Shown here: in pieces, positions 1 to 6,715 of the stretch
Numbering within the stretch: the stretch's first letter is position 1
Layout of the letters: every line of letters begins with the position of its first letter
Notes under the pieces: model-generated
What the model was told of the DNA's origin: nothing
The model's database searches: none
The model's input: the letters and a program-made list of their open reading frames with translations, nothing else
From: Pseudomonadota bacterium
GTDB lineage: Bacteria > Pseudomonadota > Gammaproteobacteria > Steroidobacterales > Steroidobacteraceae
Length of the DNA: 64,000 bases
Assembly: GCA_023417315.1 (NCBI GenBank)
Contig: JAEZFW010000036.1
Location: 1 to 64,000, forward strand
Direction: 5' to 3'
Translations under genes and position numbers: made by a program

Positions 1-55
1 GCTGTAGGCTGTAGGTCAGAGCGTGACGAACAATTTCTGACCTACAGCCTACAGC
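1..55. repeat. Iterated-word intergenic hairpin, word GGCTGTA
   Basis: A perfect 20-bp inverted repeat: GCTGTAGGCTGTAGGTCAGA at 1-20 and its complement at 36-55, around the 15-nt tip GCGTGACGAACAATT. Each arm is itself a tandem run of the word GGCTGTA. The window begins inside the left arm, so the element probably extends upstream. It lies 3' of the tRNA-Leu gene on the minus strand. It is a clean member of a family of similar hairpins found at gene junctions throughout the window. Confidence 0.85.
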
Positions 56-75
56 CTACCGCCCACAGTCTTGCC

Positions 76-161
76 TGGTGCGAAAGGAGGGACTCGAACC
101 CTCACGGGGGTTACCCACTGGAACCTAAATCCAGCGCGTCTACCAGTTCCGCCACTTTCGC
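76..161 (-). tRNA. tRNA-Leu(TAG)
   Basis: The minus strand folds as a class II tRNA: acceptor GCGAAAG pairing with CTTTCGC, a long variable arm, TTCGAGTCC in the T arm and an encoded CCA. The anticodon stem-loop is CTGGA-TTTAGGT-TCCAG, giving anticodon TAG. It is the last (3'-most) member of the minus-strand tRNA cluster. Confidence 0.97.
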
Positions 162-240
162 CGTGTCGGGCCGCTCCGGCCCGAATCAGACGGGTGGACG
201 GCGCGGGGCGGCGGAGTATACCTGAGGGAAGATAGATTGA

Positions 241-326
241 AGGTTGGCAGTTGCGTGTTAACGGCCTAAAGAAGCCGGCGCGTTCTTTGTCTGACCGTCA
301 ACGGTAAACCGACAACCGTCAACCCG
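241..326. repeat. Iterated-word hairpin, word GTTGACGGT-like
   Basis: It lies between tRNA-Lys and tRNA-Leu. The right arm carries variants of CCGTCAAC in tandem; the left arm has the degenerate complement (GGTTGGCAGTTG, GTTAACGG). The tip AAAGAA...TTCTTT (roughly 278-298) is itself a small hairpin. Outer pairing is imperfect, so this is a weathered copy. The same word recurs in the hairpin between ettA and hutH. Confidence 0.6.
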
Positions 327-332
327 AAGAAA

Positions 333-408
<76 letters not shown>

Positions 409-417
409 ATTTCTATG

Positions 418-718
418 TCGCGGATCGGACTCCTGTCACGACCGCTCCGCACTTCGCCAAAAAGCGCGGTTTTTGGCTCGTGCCGGAACGGCATGCCGTT
501 CCGGGGTACGTCCTGTACCCACTCAGAGATTCCAAAGCGGTCCCTCTGACTCGGTACACGGATGATCCGCGGTAGTCGTGACACGAGTCCCGCTACCGCT
601 CCTATCCGGGTACAGGAAGTACCCGCGGCAAGAGAGGTTCTGCTCTCTTACCGGCCAAAAGGAAAAACGGCGCTTCTTCCTTTTGGCGTCGCAGTCGTGA
701 CATGAAGTCCGATCTGCG
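418..718. repeat. Mirrored block of stem-loop modules between tRNA-Lys and tRNA-His
   Basis: About 300 nt without a plausible gene, filled with stem-loops. The two ends are inverted copies of each other: GTCGCGGATCGGACT on the plus strand from 418 and GTCGCAGATCGGACT on the minus strand from 718, both running on to TGTCACGAC. Four modules recur in the same order in each half: A, a hairpin with loop GGACT-nn-TGTCACGAC (420-450, about 570-595, about 686-718); B, GCCAAAA...TTTTGGC (456-477 and about 654-686); C, a perfect 22-nt palindrome at 483-504 against an AAGAGAG...CTCTCTT hairpin; D, GGGTACGTCCTGTACCC (504-520) and CGGGTACAGGAAGTACCCG. Probably co-transcribed with the tRNAs; the function is unknown to me. 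Confidence 0.75.
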
Positions 719-728
719 ACCATCAATA

Positions 729-805
729 TGGGGTGAGCGATGGGACTCGAACCCACGACGGCCGGAATCACAATCCGGGGCTCTACCAACTGAGCTACGC
801 CCACC
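729..805 (-). tRNA. tRNA-His(GTG)
   Basis: Minus-strand tRNA with acceptor GTGGGCG/CGCTCAC, the histidine-specific extra 5' G opposite C73, anticodon loop TTGTGAT (anticodon GTG), T loop GGTTCGAGTCC and an encoded CCA. The end given includes the extra 5' G. Confidence 0.97.
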
Positions 806-832
806 ATCGCTACCTGCCCTACGACCACCAAG

Positions 833-909
833 TGGCGCGCCCGGCAGGACTCGAACCTGCGACCCTCGGCTTAGAAGGCCGATGCTCTATCCAGCTGAGC
901 TACGGGCGC
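833..909 (-). tRNA. tRNA-Arg(TCT)
   Basis: Minus-strand tRNA with acceptor GCGCCCG/CGGGCGC, D arm GCTCAGCTGGATAGAGC, anticodon stem-loop TCGGC-CTTCTAA-GCCGA (anticodon TCT), T arm GCAGG-TTCGAGT-CCTGC and an encoded CCA. A second, interrupted copy of its 5' three quarters lies just upstream at 1026-1084. Confidence 0.97.
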
Positions 910-952
910 AAGCATTTCCGCACTGCTCGTCCTGCCTCAACTCCGGCAGGAT

Positions 953-1025
953 TACGCCTACTCCATCCCTGGCCGGCGCCCTCCGGGCCAGCTTCGCTGT
1001 TCAAAGTTGCTCCCAGCAACTTTAG
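953..1025. repeat. Palindromic insert interrupting a duplicated tRNA-Arg
   Basis: Between the intact tRNA-Arg and the truncated copy lies sequence with two strong stem-loops: CTGGCC...GGGCCAG at 969-991 and AAAGTTGCT-CCC-AGCAACTTT at 1003-1023. The second ends two bases from the point where tRNA identity resumes (1026). On the other side, CCGGCAGGAT at 943-952 resembles the 3' T-arm segment CCGGCAGGAC of the intact gene. This suggests that a roughly 73-bp element split a second tRNA-Arg copy, though a 10-nt match could be chance. Confidence 0.5.
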
Positions 1026-1084
1026 TCGAACCTGCGACCCTCGGCTTAGAAGGCCGATGCTCTATCCAGCTGAGCTACGGGCGC
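1026..1084 (-). pseudogene. Truncated tRNA-Arg(TCT) copy
   Basis: Positions 1026-1088 are identical, base for base, to 851-913, covering tRNA nucleotides 1 to about 59 (5' end through the T loop) and four upstream bases. The 3' T-arm strand, acceptor 3' strand and CCA are missing and replaced by an unrelated palindromic sequence. The anticodon arm is intact, but without the acceptor strand it cannot make a functional tRNA. Perfect identity implies a recent duplication or ongoing gene conversion. Confidence 0.85.
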
Positions 1085-1101
1085 AAGCTACCGCAGTGAT
1101 C

Positions 1102-1174
1102 GGTGAGCGGCGGACAGCGGACGGTCAAGAACGTGCTCTTGCACTGTCCGCCGTCTCGCTGTCCGCCGTTCACC
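1102..1174. repeat. Iterated-word hairpin, word GGCGGAC
   Basis: Arms GGTGAGCGGCGGACAGCGGA and its near-complement GTCCGCCG...TCGCTGTCCGCCGTTCACC enclose the tip CAAGAACGTGCTCTTG, a small AAGA...TCTT hairpin. It sits between tRNA-Pro and the truncated tRNA-Arg. The same word is used in the hairpins downstream of accD, msrC and the deacetylase gene. Confidence 0.85.
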
Positions 1175-1178
1175 GTAC

Positions 1179-1255
1179 TGGTCGGGGCAGAGGGATTCGA
1201 ACCCCCGACCCTCTGCTCCCAAAGCAGATGCGCTACCAGACTGCGCCATGCCCCG
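1179..1255 (-). tRNA. tRNA-Pro(TGG)
   Basis: Minus-strand tRNA with acceptor CGGGGCA/TGCCCCG, anticodon stem-loop TCTGC-TTTGGGA-GCAGA (anticodon TGG), T loop GGTTCGAATCC and an encoded CCA. It is the 5'-most gene of the minus-strand tRNA cluster, downstream of cysS. Confidence 0.97.
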
Positions 1256-1363
1256 CCGTGATCAGCTCTCCGCGCCAATGAGCAGACGAAAAGCTCCGCC
1301 CCGCACGGGACGGCGAATCATACGGACGAGGTCTCCAAGCGTCAATTTCCGCCTCGCGGCTCG

Positions 1364-1468
1364 GATTCGTAATTCGTGACTTGTGATTCGCGAGAGCGCA
1401 CGCCGATCAACTCCACTGGTTGAGCGCGCGCTTCCGACGACTCGCGAATCACGAGTCACAAATCACGC
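1364..1468. repeat. Iterated-word hairpin, word GTGATTCG
   Basis: Left arm ATTCGTAATTCGTGACTTGT followed by GATTCGCGAG; right arm CTCGCGAATCACGAGTCACA and on. The loop contains a weaker second stem (GATCAA...TTGA, GCGC). It fills the gap between the cysS stop codon and tRNA-Pro, and the cysS stop codon overlaps the end of the right arm. Confidence 0.8.
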
Positions 1469-2905
1469 TCAAGACCTGCGCCACTGCGTCGTGCCATCAG
1501 GTTTGTCCTCGAGCACGACCCCTCGCTGCGCCAGCTCATTTCGGATCTCATCGGAGCGTTTGAAGTTCTTGCTGCGGCGCGCTTCGCGGCGCTCGGCGAT
1601 CAGCGCTTCGATCTGCTCTTCGCTCAATGCCGAATTCGTCGCCTTCTCTGCGGAGCCCGATGCCGCATCTGGTGCAGGAAGCTTCGGTTTGCGGAAGAAG
1701 TCGGACGGAAAGAGATTGAGCAGGCCAAGCACGCCACCCAGCTTCTTCAGCTCCCCCGCGCGTGCCGCTGCGGTTTTCGTGTCGCCGCTCGCCTTTGCAC
1801 GATTGATCTCGGTCGCCAACGTCTGCAGAGCGGCAAGTGCTTCAGGCGTGTTGAAGTCATCATCCATCGACGACTCGAACTGTTTCGTTGCAGACGACTG
1901 CGCGAAAGCGCTTGCCGGTTCGACATCTCGCAATGCCGTATAGAGCCGGCCAAGCGCTGCGTCGGCTTGATCGATCTGCGCAAGCGAGTAATTGATGGGC
2001 CCGCGATAGTGGCTCGAGATGAGGAAGTAACGCACGACTTCCGGGTCTCGTACATAGCCCGAATCGAGCACGTCGCGAATGCGGAAGAAGTTGCCGAGCG
2101 ACTTCGACATTTTCTCGTTATCTACATTGACGAAGCCGTTGTGCATCCAGATCTGCGCAAACGTGTCGTCGGTCGCAGCGCATGACTGCGCGATCTCGTT
2201 CTCATGGTGCGGAAACTTGAGGTCCATTCCGCCACCGTGAATGTCGAAATGAGAACCCAAGATGTCGTAGCTCATCGCGGAGCATTCGATATGCCACCCT
2301 GGACGGCCTTCTCCCCACGGCGAGGGCCAGTGTGGCTCGCCCGGCTTCGCCCGCTTCCACAAGACGAAGTCGAGCGGATCGCGTTTTGCTTCGTCGACTG
2401 CCACGCGGGCACCGGCGCGTAGATCGCCGAGCTGTTTACCGGAGAGCTTGCCGTAGCCTTCGAACTTCGCTACCGCGTACAACACATCGCCGTTGCTCGC
2501 TACGTACGCATAACCCTTCTCGATCAGTGTCTGCGTCATCGAGATGATGCTATCGATGTGCTGCGTCGCTCGTGGCTCGTGATCGGGTCGCAGGATGCCG
2601 AGGCGATCGTAATCTTCGTGCATAGCGCGCGTGAATCGATCGGTGAGCTCGCGCACTGACTCGCCGTTCTCCGCCGCACGCGCGATGATCTTGTCGTCGA
2701 TGTCCGTAATGTTGCGGACGAACGTGACTGCGTAACCGCGATACGTGAGGTAACGGCGCACGATGTCGAACGCCATTTTCGAGCGCGCATGACCGATGTG
2801 ACAGAAGTCGTAAACCGTATCGCCGCACACATACATGCGCACGCTACGTTCTTGCAGCGGCTTGAGCTCCTCCTTACGGCCTGACAGGGAATTGAAGATC
2901 TGCAT
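1469..2905 (-). CDS. cysS: Cysteine--tRNA ligase
   Basis: Class I aminoacyl-tRNA synthetase that charges tRNA-Cys in the cytoplasm. The 478-aa product has the usual family length. Visible signatures are the N-terminal zinc-site cysteine in MYVCGDTVYD, the HIGH motif in CHIGHARS, the zinc ligands in WHIECSAM and HHENEIAQS, and the ATP-site loop EKMSKSLGN. The C-terminal helical region ends at a stop codon touching an intergenic hairpin. It lies 44 bp downstream of gltX on the same strand, so the two ligase genes probably share a transcript that runs on toward the tRNA cluster. Confidence 0.98.
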   Translation of the reverse strand: MQIFNSLSGRKEELKPLQERSVRMYVCGDTVYDFCHIGHARSKMAFDIVRRYLTYRGYAVTFVRNITDIDDKIIARAAENGESVRELTDRFTRAMHEDYDRLGILRPDHEPRATQHIDSIISMTQTLIEKGYAYVASNGDVLYAVAKFEGYGKLSGKQLGDLRAGARVAVDEAKRDPLDFVLWKRAKPGEPHWPSPWGEGRPGWHIECSAMSYDILGSHFDIHGGGMDLKFPHHENEIAQSCAATDDTFAQIWMHNGFVNVDNEKMSKSLGNFFRIRDVLDSGYVRDPEVVRYFLISSHYRGPINYSLAQIDQADAALGRLYTALRDVEPASAFAQSSATKQFESSMDDDFNTPEALAALQTLATEINRAKASGDTKTAAARAGELKKLGGVLGLLNLFPSDFFRKPKLPAPDAASGSAEKATNSALSEEQIEALIAERREARRSKNFKRSDEIRNELAQRGVVLEDKPDGTTQWRRS

Positions 2906-2949
2906 GGTGTTGCGTGAGTGACGAAGTCAGACCAGCGGGCGTTTGAGCC

Positions 2950-4371
2950 TCAAACCGCAGCGATCTGTGCTGCGCGCTCGAGTCTTCGCTCGATTTCACT
3001 CGCCGGAATCAAGGCCAGGAGTGGACCGAGCTCTGGACCGTGCGTGACCCCGGTGAAGGCTGCGCGAAGCGGCATGAAGAGCGCGGGCCCCTTCTTGCCG
3101 GTGAGCTGGCCGATTTCACGAGCGACCTGCTTGAACTCCGCGCCGCTTCTCTGAAACACCTCTGTCGCTTGGGCGAAAAAGTCGCGCCCGGCCTGTCGAA
3201 TAGAAGCCATTGCTTCTGCGCTCATTTCGAGATCGGACGCGAATACGACGTTGCTCCACCGCCCAACGTCGGAGGGAAACGCGACGTTGTGGCGAATCTC
3301 AGTAATGAACGCGTTTAAGCGTGACTCTTCCACGCCTTGCGGCAATTGCGATGAGGTCCAGTCGCGAAACTCTTCGCTCGACAGGTGCGCCACGGCTTCC
3401 TTCTGCCAGTGACGCAACTGTGCCTCATCGAACCTCGCCGCTGCGCGCCCGAGCCGCTGTAGGTCGAAGTCCTTGAGCATCGCCTCTCGATCGAGCCAAC
3501 CATCGGTGACGCACGTATGACCGAGGCGCACGAGATGGTTGCGCACCGCACCGGGAAGAAATCCTCGCTGCCTCAAATCGTGCAAACTGAGCGCACCGTG
3601 ACGCTTCGAAAGGGGCGCACCATCCATTCCGAGCAATAGAGCCACGTGCGCGTATCGCGGAATCGGCAGGGACAACGCTTGCAGAATCAGAATCTGTCGC
3701 GGCGTGTTCGTCATGTGATCGTCGCCGCGCAGCACGAGCGTGATTCCCATCAACGCATCGTCGACGGCGTTCGAGAAGAAGAACGCCGTGCTGCCATCCG
3801 TTCTGCGAATGATGAAGTCGCCGATATCGTCGCTATTGAACTTCTGCTCGCCATGCACGATGTCGTCGAACGCCACCGTCTGTCCGGCGGGAACACGAAA
3901 GCGTAGAGCGGCCGGTAAGCCGCGAATGGATCTGTCGGCGCGCTGTTCGTCCGTGAGCGATCGGCAGGTGCCTGCATAGCGCGGCGGCTTACCTGCTGCG
4001 AGCTGCTGCTTGCGAGAAATGTTCAACTCCGCGGGCGTGCAGAAGCAGGGGTATGTCAATCCCGCTGCATCCAACTTCGCGAGCCACTCCTCGTAAATCG
4101 CTCGACGCTGTTGCTGCCGATAGATGGAATGCGGACCACCGATGTCGGGACCTTCATCCCAATCGAGCCCCAGCCAACGCAAGTCCTCGTACAATGCATG
4201 CATGTACGATTCTGTGGACCGAGCCTCGTCCGTGTCTTCGACTCGCAGAATGAAGCGTCCACCACTCCTGCGCGCGGCGAGGTAGTTCAAGAGCGCGGTG
4301 CGCGCGTTACCCAAATGCAGAAGACCTGTGGGGCTGGGCGCGAAGCGGGTGACGAGAGGACCAAAGGACAT
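2950..4371 (-). CDS. gltX: Glutamate--tRNA ligase
   Basis: Class I glutamyl-tRNA synthetase, 473 aa. The N terminus RFAPSPTGLLHLGNARTAL carries the HIGH-equivalent HLGN, followed by RVEDTDEARS of the Glx-tRNA-synthetase fold. The KMSKR-equivalent is APLSKRHGALS. Cysteines in YPCFCTPAEL and YAGTC match the zinc finger seen in many bacterial GluRS. It is divergent from the cyclophilin gene across 128 bp. On its strand upstream of the start there is a TATAGAAT stretch that could be a -10 box, but no convincing -35 was found. Confidence 0.96.
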   Translation of the reverse strand: MSFGPLVTRFAPSPTGLLHLGNARTALLNYLAARRSGGRFILRVEDTDEARSTESYMHALYEDLRWLGLDWDEGPDIGGPHSIYRQQQRRAIYEEWLAKLDAAGLTYPCFCTPAELNISRKQQLAAGKPPRYAGTCRSLTDEQRADRSIRGLPAALRFRVPAGQTVAFDDIVHGEQKFNSDDIGDFIIRRTDGSTAFFFSNAVDDALMGITLVLRGDDHMTNTPRQILILQALSLPIPRYAHVALLLGMDGAPLSKRHGALSLHDLRQRGFLPGAVRNHLVRLGHTCVTDGWLDREAMLKDFDLQRLGRAAARFDEAQLRHWQKEAVAHLSSEEFRDWTSSQLPQGVEESRLNAFITEIRHNVAFPSDVGRWSNVVFASDLEMSAEAMASIRQAGRDFFAQATEVFQRSGAEFKQVAREIGQLTGKKGPALFMPLRAAFTGVTHGPELGPLLALIPASEIERRLERAAQIAAV

Positions 4372-4499
4372 GCGGATCTCGGGACCAAGGTGAGCTGCGT
4401 ATTCTATACGTCCGGCGGTCCGCTCGTCCCGTCCTGTTCCCGCCGACGAATCTACAATGCTTTGCTAAGATCGCTCGGACTTTGGCCATTGTAAGACTC

Positions 4500-5060
4500 A
4501 TGAAACGACTCACCCTCCTCTGCTTAGTGTTGTGCGCTTGGCTTGGCTCGAACGCGCTGGCGCAAGACGTGACGCTCGTGCGCGTTCATACGAACCTCGG
4601 CAGCTTTCTCATTCAGCTCGATGCGCAGCGCGCACCGCTCACCGTGACGAACTTCCTGGAATACGTTCGCGCGGGTCACTACGACGGCACGATCTTTCAT
4701 CGCGTCGTCGGCAACTTCGTCGTTCAAGGCGGCGGGTACGATCAGGAGTTCAACGAGAAACCCACTCGCGATCCGGTGCCGAACGAATCGGGGAACGGTC
4801 TATCGAACGCGCGGGGCACGGTCGGGCTCGCGCGCACTGGCGAACCTCACAGCGGTAACTCCCAGTTCTACGTGAACTTGGCAGACAACGCCGCGCTCAA
4901 CCCGCAGCCGAGCCGCTGGGGCTACGCCGTGTTCGGGCGCGTCATCGAGGGCATGAGCGTCGTGGATCAGATTGGCTCTGTCGCAACCGGCGATGTCGGG
5001 CCTTTCGAAGGCGAGGCACCGCTGAAGACGATCGTGATCGAACGAATGGAAGTGTTGTGA
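4500..5060 (+). CDS. Periplasmic peptidyl-prolyl cis-trans isomerase (cyclophilin)
   Basis: Cyclophilin-type prolyl isomerase, 186 aa, with an N-terminal signal peptide (MKRLTLLCLVLCAWLGSNALA, cleavage before QD), so it should fold proteins in the periplasm, like PpiA. Hallmarks are FHRVVGNFVVQGG, the GxGLSNARGTVGLAR segment and NSQFYVNL. The ATG at 4500 is preferred over the in-frame TTG at 4482 because it begins the signal peptide. It is followed by lpxH, and the cysS/ppi/lpxH neighbourhood is common in gammaproteobacteria. Confidence 0.93.
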   Translation: MKRLTLLCLVLCAWLGSNALAQDVTLVRVHTNLGSFLIQLDAQRAPLTVTNFLEYVRAGHYDGTIFHRVVGNFVVQGGGYDQEFNEKPTRDPVPNESGNGLSNARGTVGLARTGEPHSGNSQFYVNLADNAALNPQPSRWGYAVFGRVIEGMSVVDQIGSVATGDVGPFEGEAPLKTIVIERMEVL

Positions 5061-5223
5061 AGCAGACTAGGGATTGGGGGCCGGGGACCGGAACCAGAGG
5101 GCTAGGCCTCAAAGCCGTCGGCGATATCGTTGGGACGGGTCGCTTACTTGTCGACATGGGCGAACATGCAGTGCGACTTCGCGCATTTGCTCTCCCCAGC
5201 CTTCCTCCAGCACCCGACTTCTG

Positions 5224-6000
5224 ATGACGACTCTCTTCATCTCGGATCTACATCTCGACGGCGCACAGCCTGAGATTACGGATCAGTTTCTACACTTTCT
5301 CGACGAACAGGCGAAGCACGCGCAGGCGCTCTATATCCTCGGCGATCTGTTCGAAGCATGGATCGGAGATGACGACCCGGATGCCGATAAGCAGCGTGCG
5401 ATGCGCGCGCTTCGTGCCACGACCGACGCCGGCGTGCGTTGTTATCTCATTCACGGCAATCGCGATTTTCTGATCGGCAAGCGCTTTGCTGCTTCGACAG
5501 GCGTTCAGCTGCTGGAGGATGGCACCGTAATCGAGCTGTATGGGCGCCGCGTGCTGATCATGCACGGCGATTCGCTCTGCATCGATGATCACGCGTATCA
5601 GCGCCTACGTCGCATCGTTCGCAATCCTATCATGCAGTTCACGATGCGCAGTTTGAGCTTGAAGCAGCGTCAGAAACTTGCAGCGCGCATGCGCGCGGGC
5701 AGCAAGGCGCATATCGAAACGATGGATCATGCCGCGCCTCAGATCATGGACGTCAATGCTGGCGAAGTCGCTGCGACCCTGGCTCGGTATCGTGTCGACT
5801 GCATCGTTCACGGCCACACACATCGGCCGGCAATTCACGAGATCCCTCTCAACGGAAAATCCGCAACCCGAATCGTGCTCGGTGACTGGTACGAGCAAGG
5901 AAGCGTGCTGAAGTGGGACGAAGGTGGCTACGCGCTCGAGACGCTCGAGCGCACGCCACGAGTGAAGTTAGGTGATGAAGGCCGGAGAACGTACGTTTGA
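5224..6000 (+). CDS. lpxH: UDP-2,3-diacylglucosamine diphosphatase
   Basis: Calcineurin-like metallophosphoesterase that releases UMP from UDP-2,3-diacylglucosamine in lipid A synthesis at the inner membrane. The 258-aa product has the full motif set: SDLHLDG near residue 7, GDLFEAWIGDDD, HGNRDFLIG, MHGDSLC and HGHTHRPA. The ATG at 5224 starts MTTLFISDLHL, the normal N terminus of the family; the reading frame is open 150 bp further upstream but that part does not resemble LpxH. The stop codon abuts an intergenic hairpin. Confidence 0.96.
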   Translation: MTTLFISDLHLDGAQPEITDQFLHFLDEQAKHAQALYILGDLFEAWIGDDDPDADKQRAMRALRATTDAGVRCYLIHGNRDFLIGKRFAASTGVQLLEDGTVIELYGRRVLIMHGDSLCIDDHAYQRLRRIVRNPIMQFTMRSLSLKQRQKLAARMRAGSKAHIETMDHAAPQIMDVNAGEVAATLARYRVDCIVHGHTHRPAIHEIPLNGKSATRIVLGDWYEQGSVLKWDEGGYALETLERTPRVKLGDEGRRTYV

Positions 6001-6092
6001 TGTGAGTGATCAGGTGATGGAAGTGATGTGGGTCGCAGAAGCCAACTTTCTGGCCCTCATCACTTCCGTCACCTACATCGCTTGCATCACTG
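6001..6092. repeat. Iterated-word hairpin, word GGTGATGGAAGTGATG
   Basis: It lies between the convergent lpxH and miaE genes. Left arm GTGAGTGATCAGGTGATGG with AAGTGATG; right arm CTCATCACTTCCGTCACCTA with CATCACTGC. The tip reads GCAGAAGCCAACTTTCTGG. The lpxH stop codon is immediately to the left and the miaE stop codon eight bases to the right, so the element fills the junction. Confidence 0.8.
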
Positions 6093-6100
6093 CATGCCCG

Positions 6101-6715
6101 CTACGCGGGCGTGCCGGAATGAAACCTGAACTGCCGATCCGGCGCCGTCGCCAACTCTGCCTCGATCGATGCGAGCTCAGCAAGTCGTTCATGGACTCGC
6201 TGGGAATCAGCGCGACGCTCCGCCATCCACAAGTACAGCGATTGATGCCGCGCTTCGGATTCGGCCAGACCGCGGTAGAACGCGGCGAGCGGCTCGTGTA
6301 GGCGCGGGGCGAGGCCCAGGAAACGCTCGCACGATCTCGCTTCGATCAGCGCTCCGCACAAGAGCAAGTCAAGTAGCCGATCCGGTTCGCTCGGGCGCAC
6401 GACGCGCCGCAGACCTTCCGCGTATCGCGAAGGTGTGAGCCGTTTGAACGGCACCCCAGCATCGACCATGTACTTCTGAACTTGCTCGAAGTGACGGAGC
6501 TCCTCTCGCGCGAGGCGCGACAGGCGGCTCGTGAGATCGAGGTCGTCTGCGTACGTAAAGATCAAACTAAGCGCAGTCGAGGCAGCTTTCTTCTCGCAGT
6601 TCGCATGGTCGACGATGAGCTCCTGCCAGCGCTCACACGCAAGCTCATACCAGCGTGGATCGGTGCTCGCTTGCAGCAAACGCGAATCGGACTTTGTTGC
6701 AGAGCGCGCGCTCAT
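6101..6715 (-). CDS. miaE: tRNA-(ms2io6A37) hydroxylase MiaE
   Basis: Carboxylate-bridged di-iron monooxygenase that hydroxylates the isopentenyl group of ms2i6A37 in tRNAs reading UNN codons. The 204-aa product has the characteristic DHANCEKKAAS stretch, REELRHFEQV and ESEARHQSLY, which supply the Glu/His iron ligands of the four-helix bundle. Its ATG overlaps the TGA of the upstream kinase gene (ATGA), so translation of the two is probably coupled. The gene ends at the lpxH-miaE hairpin. Confidence 0.93.
   Translation of the reverse strand: MSARSATKSDSRLLQASTDPRWYELACERWQELIVDHANCEKKAASTALSLIFTYADDLDLTSRLSRLAREELRHFEQVQKYMVDAGVPFKRLTPSRYAEGLRRVVRPSEPDRLLDLLLCGALIEARSCERFLGLAPRLHEPLAAFYRGLAESEARHQSLYLWMAERRADSQRVHERLAELASIEAELATAPDRQFRFHSGTPA

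Noticed and set aside
5074..5223. N-terminal extension of lpxH
   Set aside because: The open frame upstream of 5224 encodes Arg/Ser-rich sequence unlike LpxH; MTTLFISDLHL is the normal start. The DNA at 5068-5105 includes a G-rich word-like tract without a clear partner.
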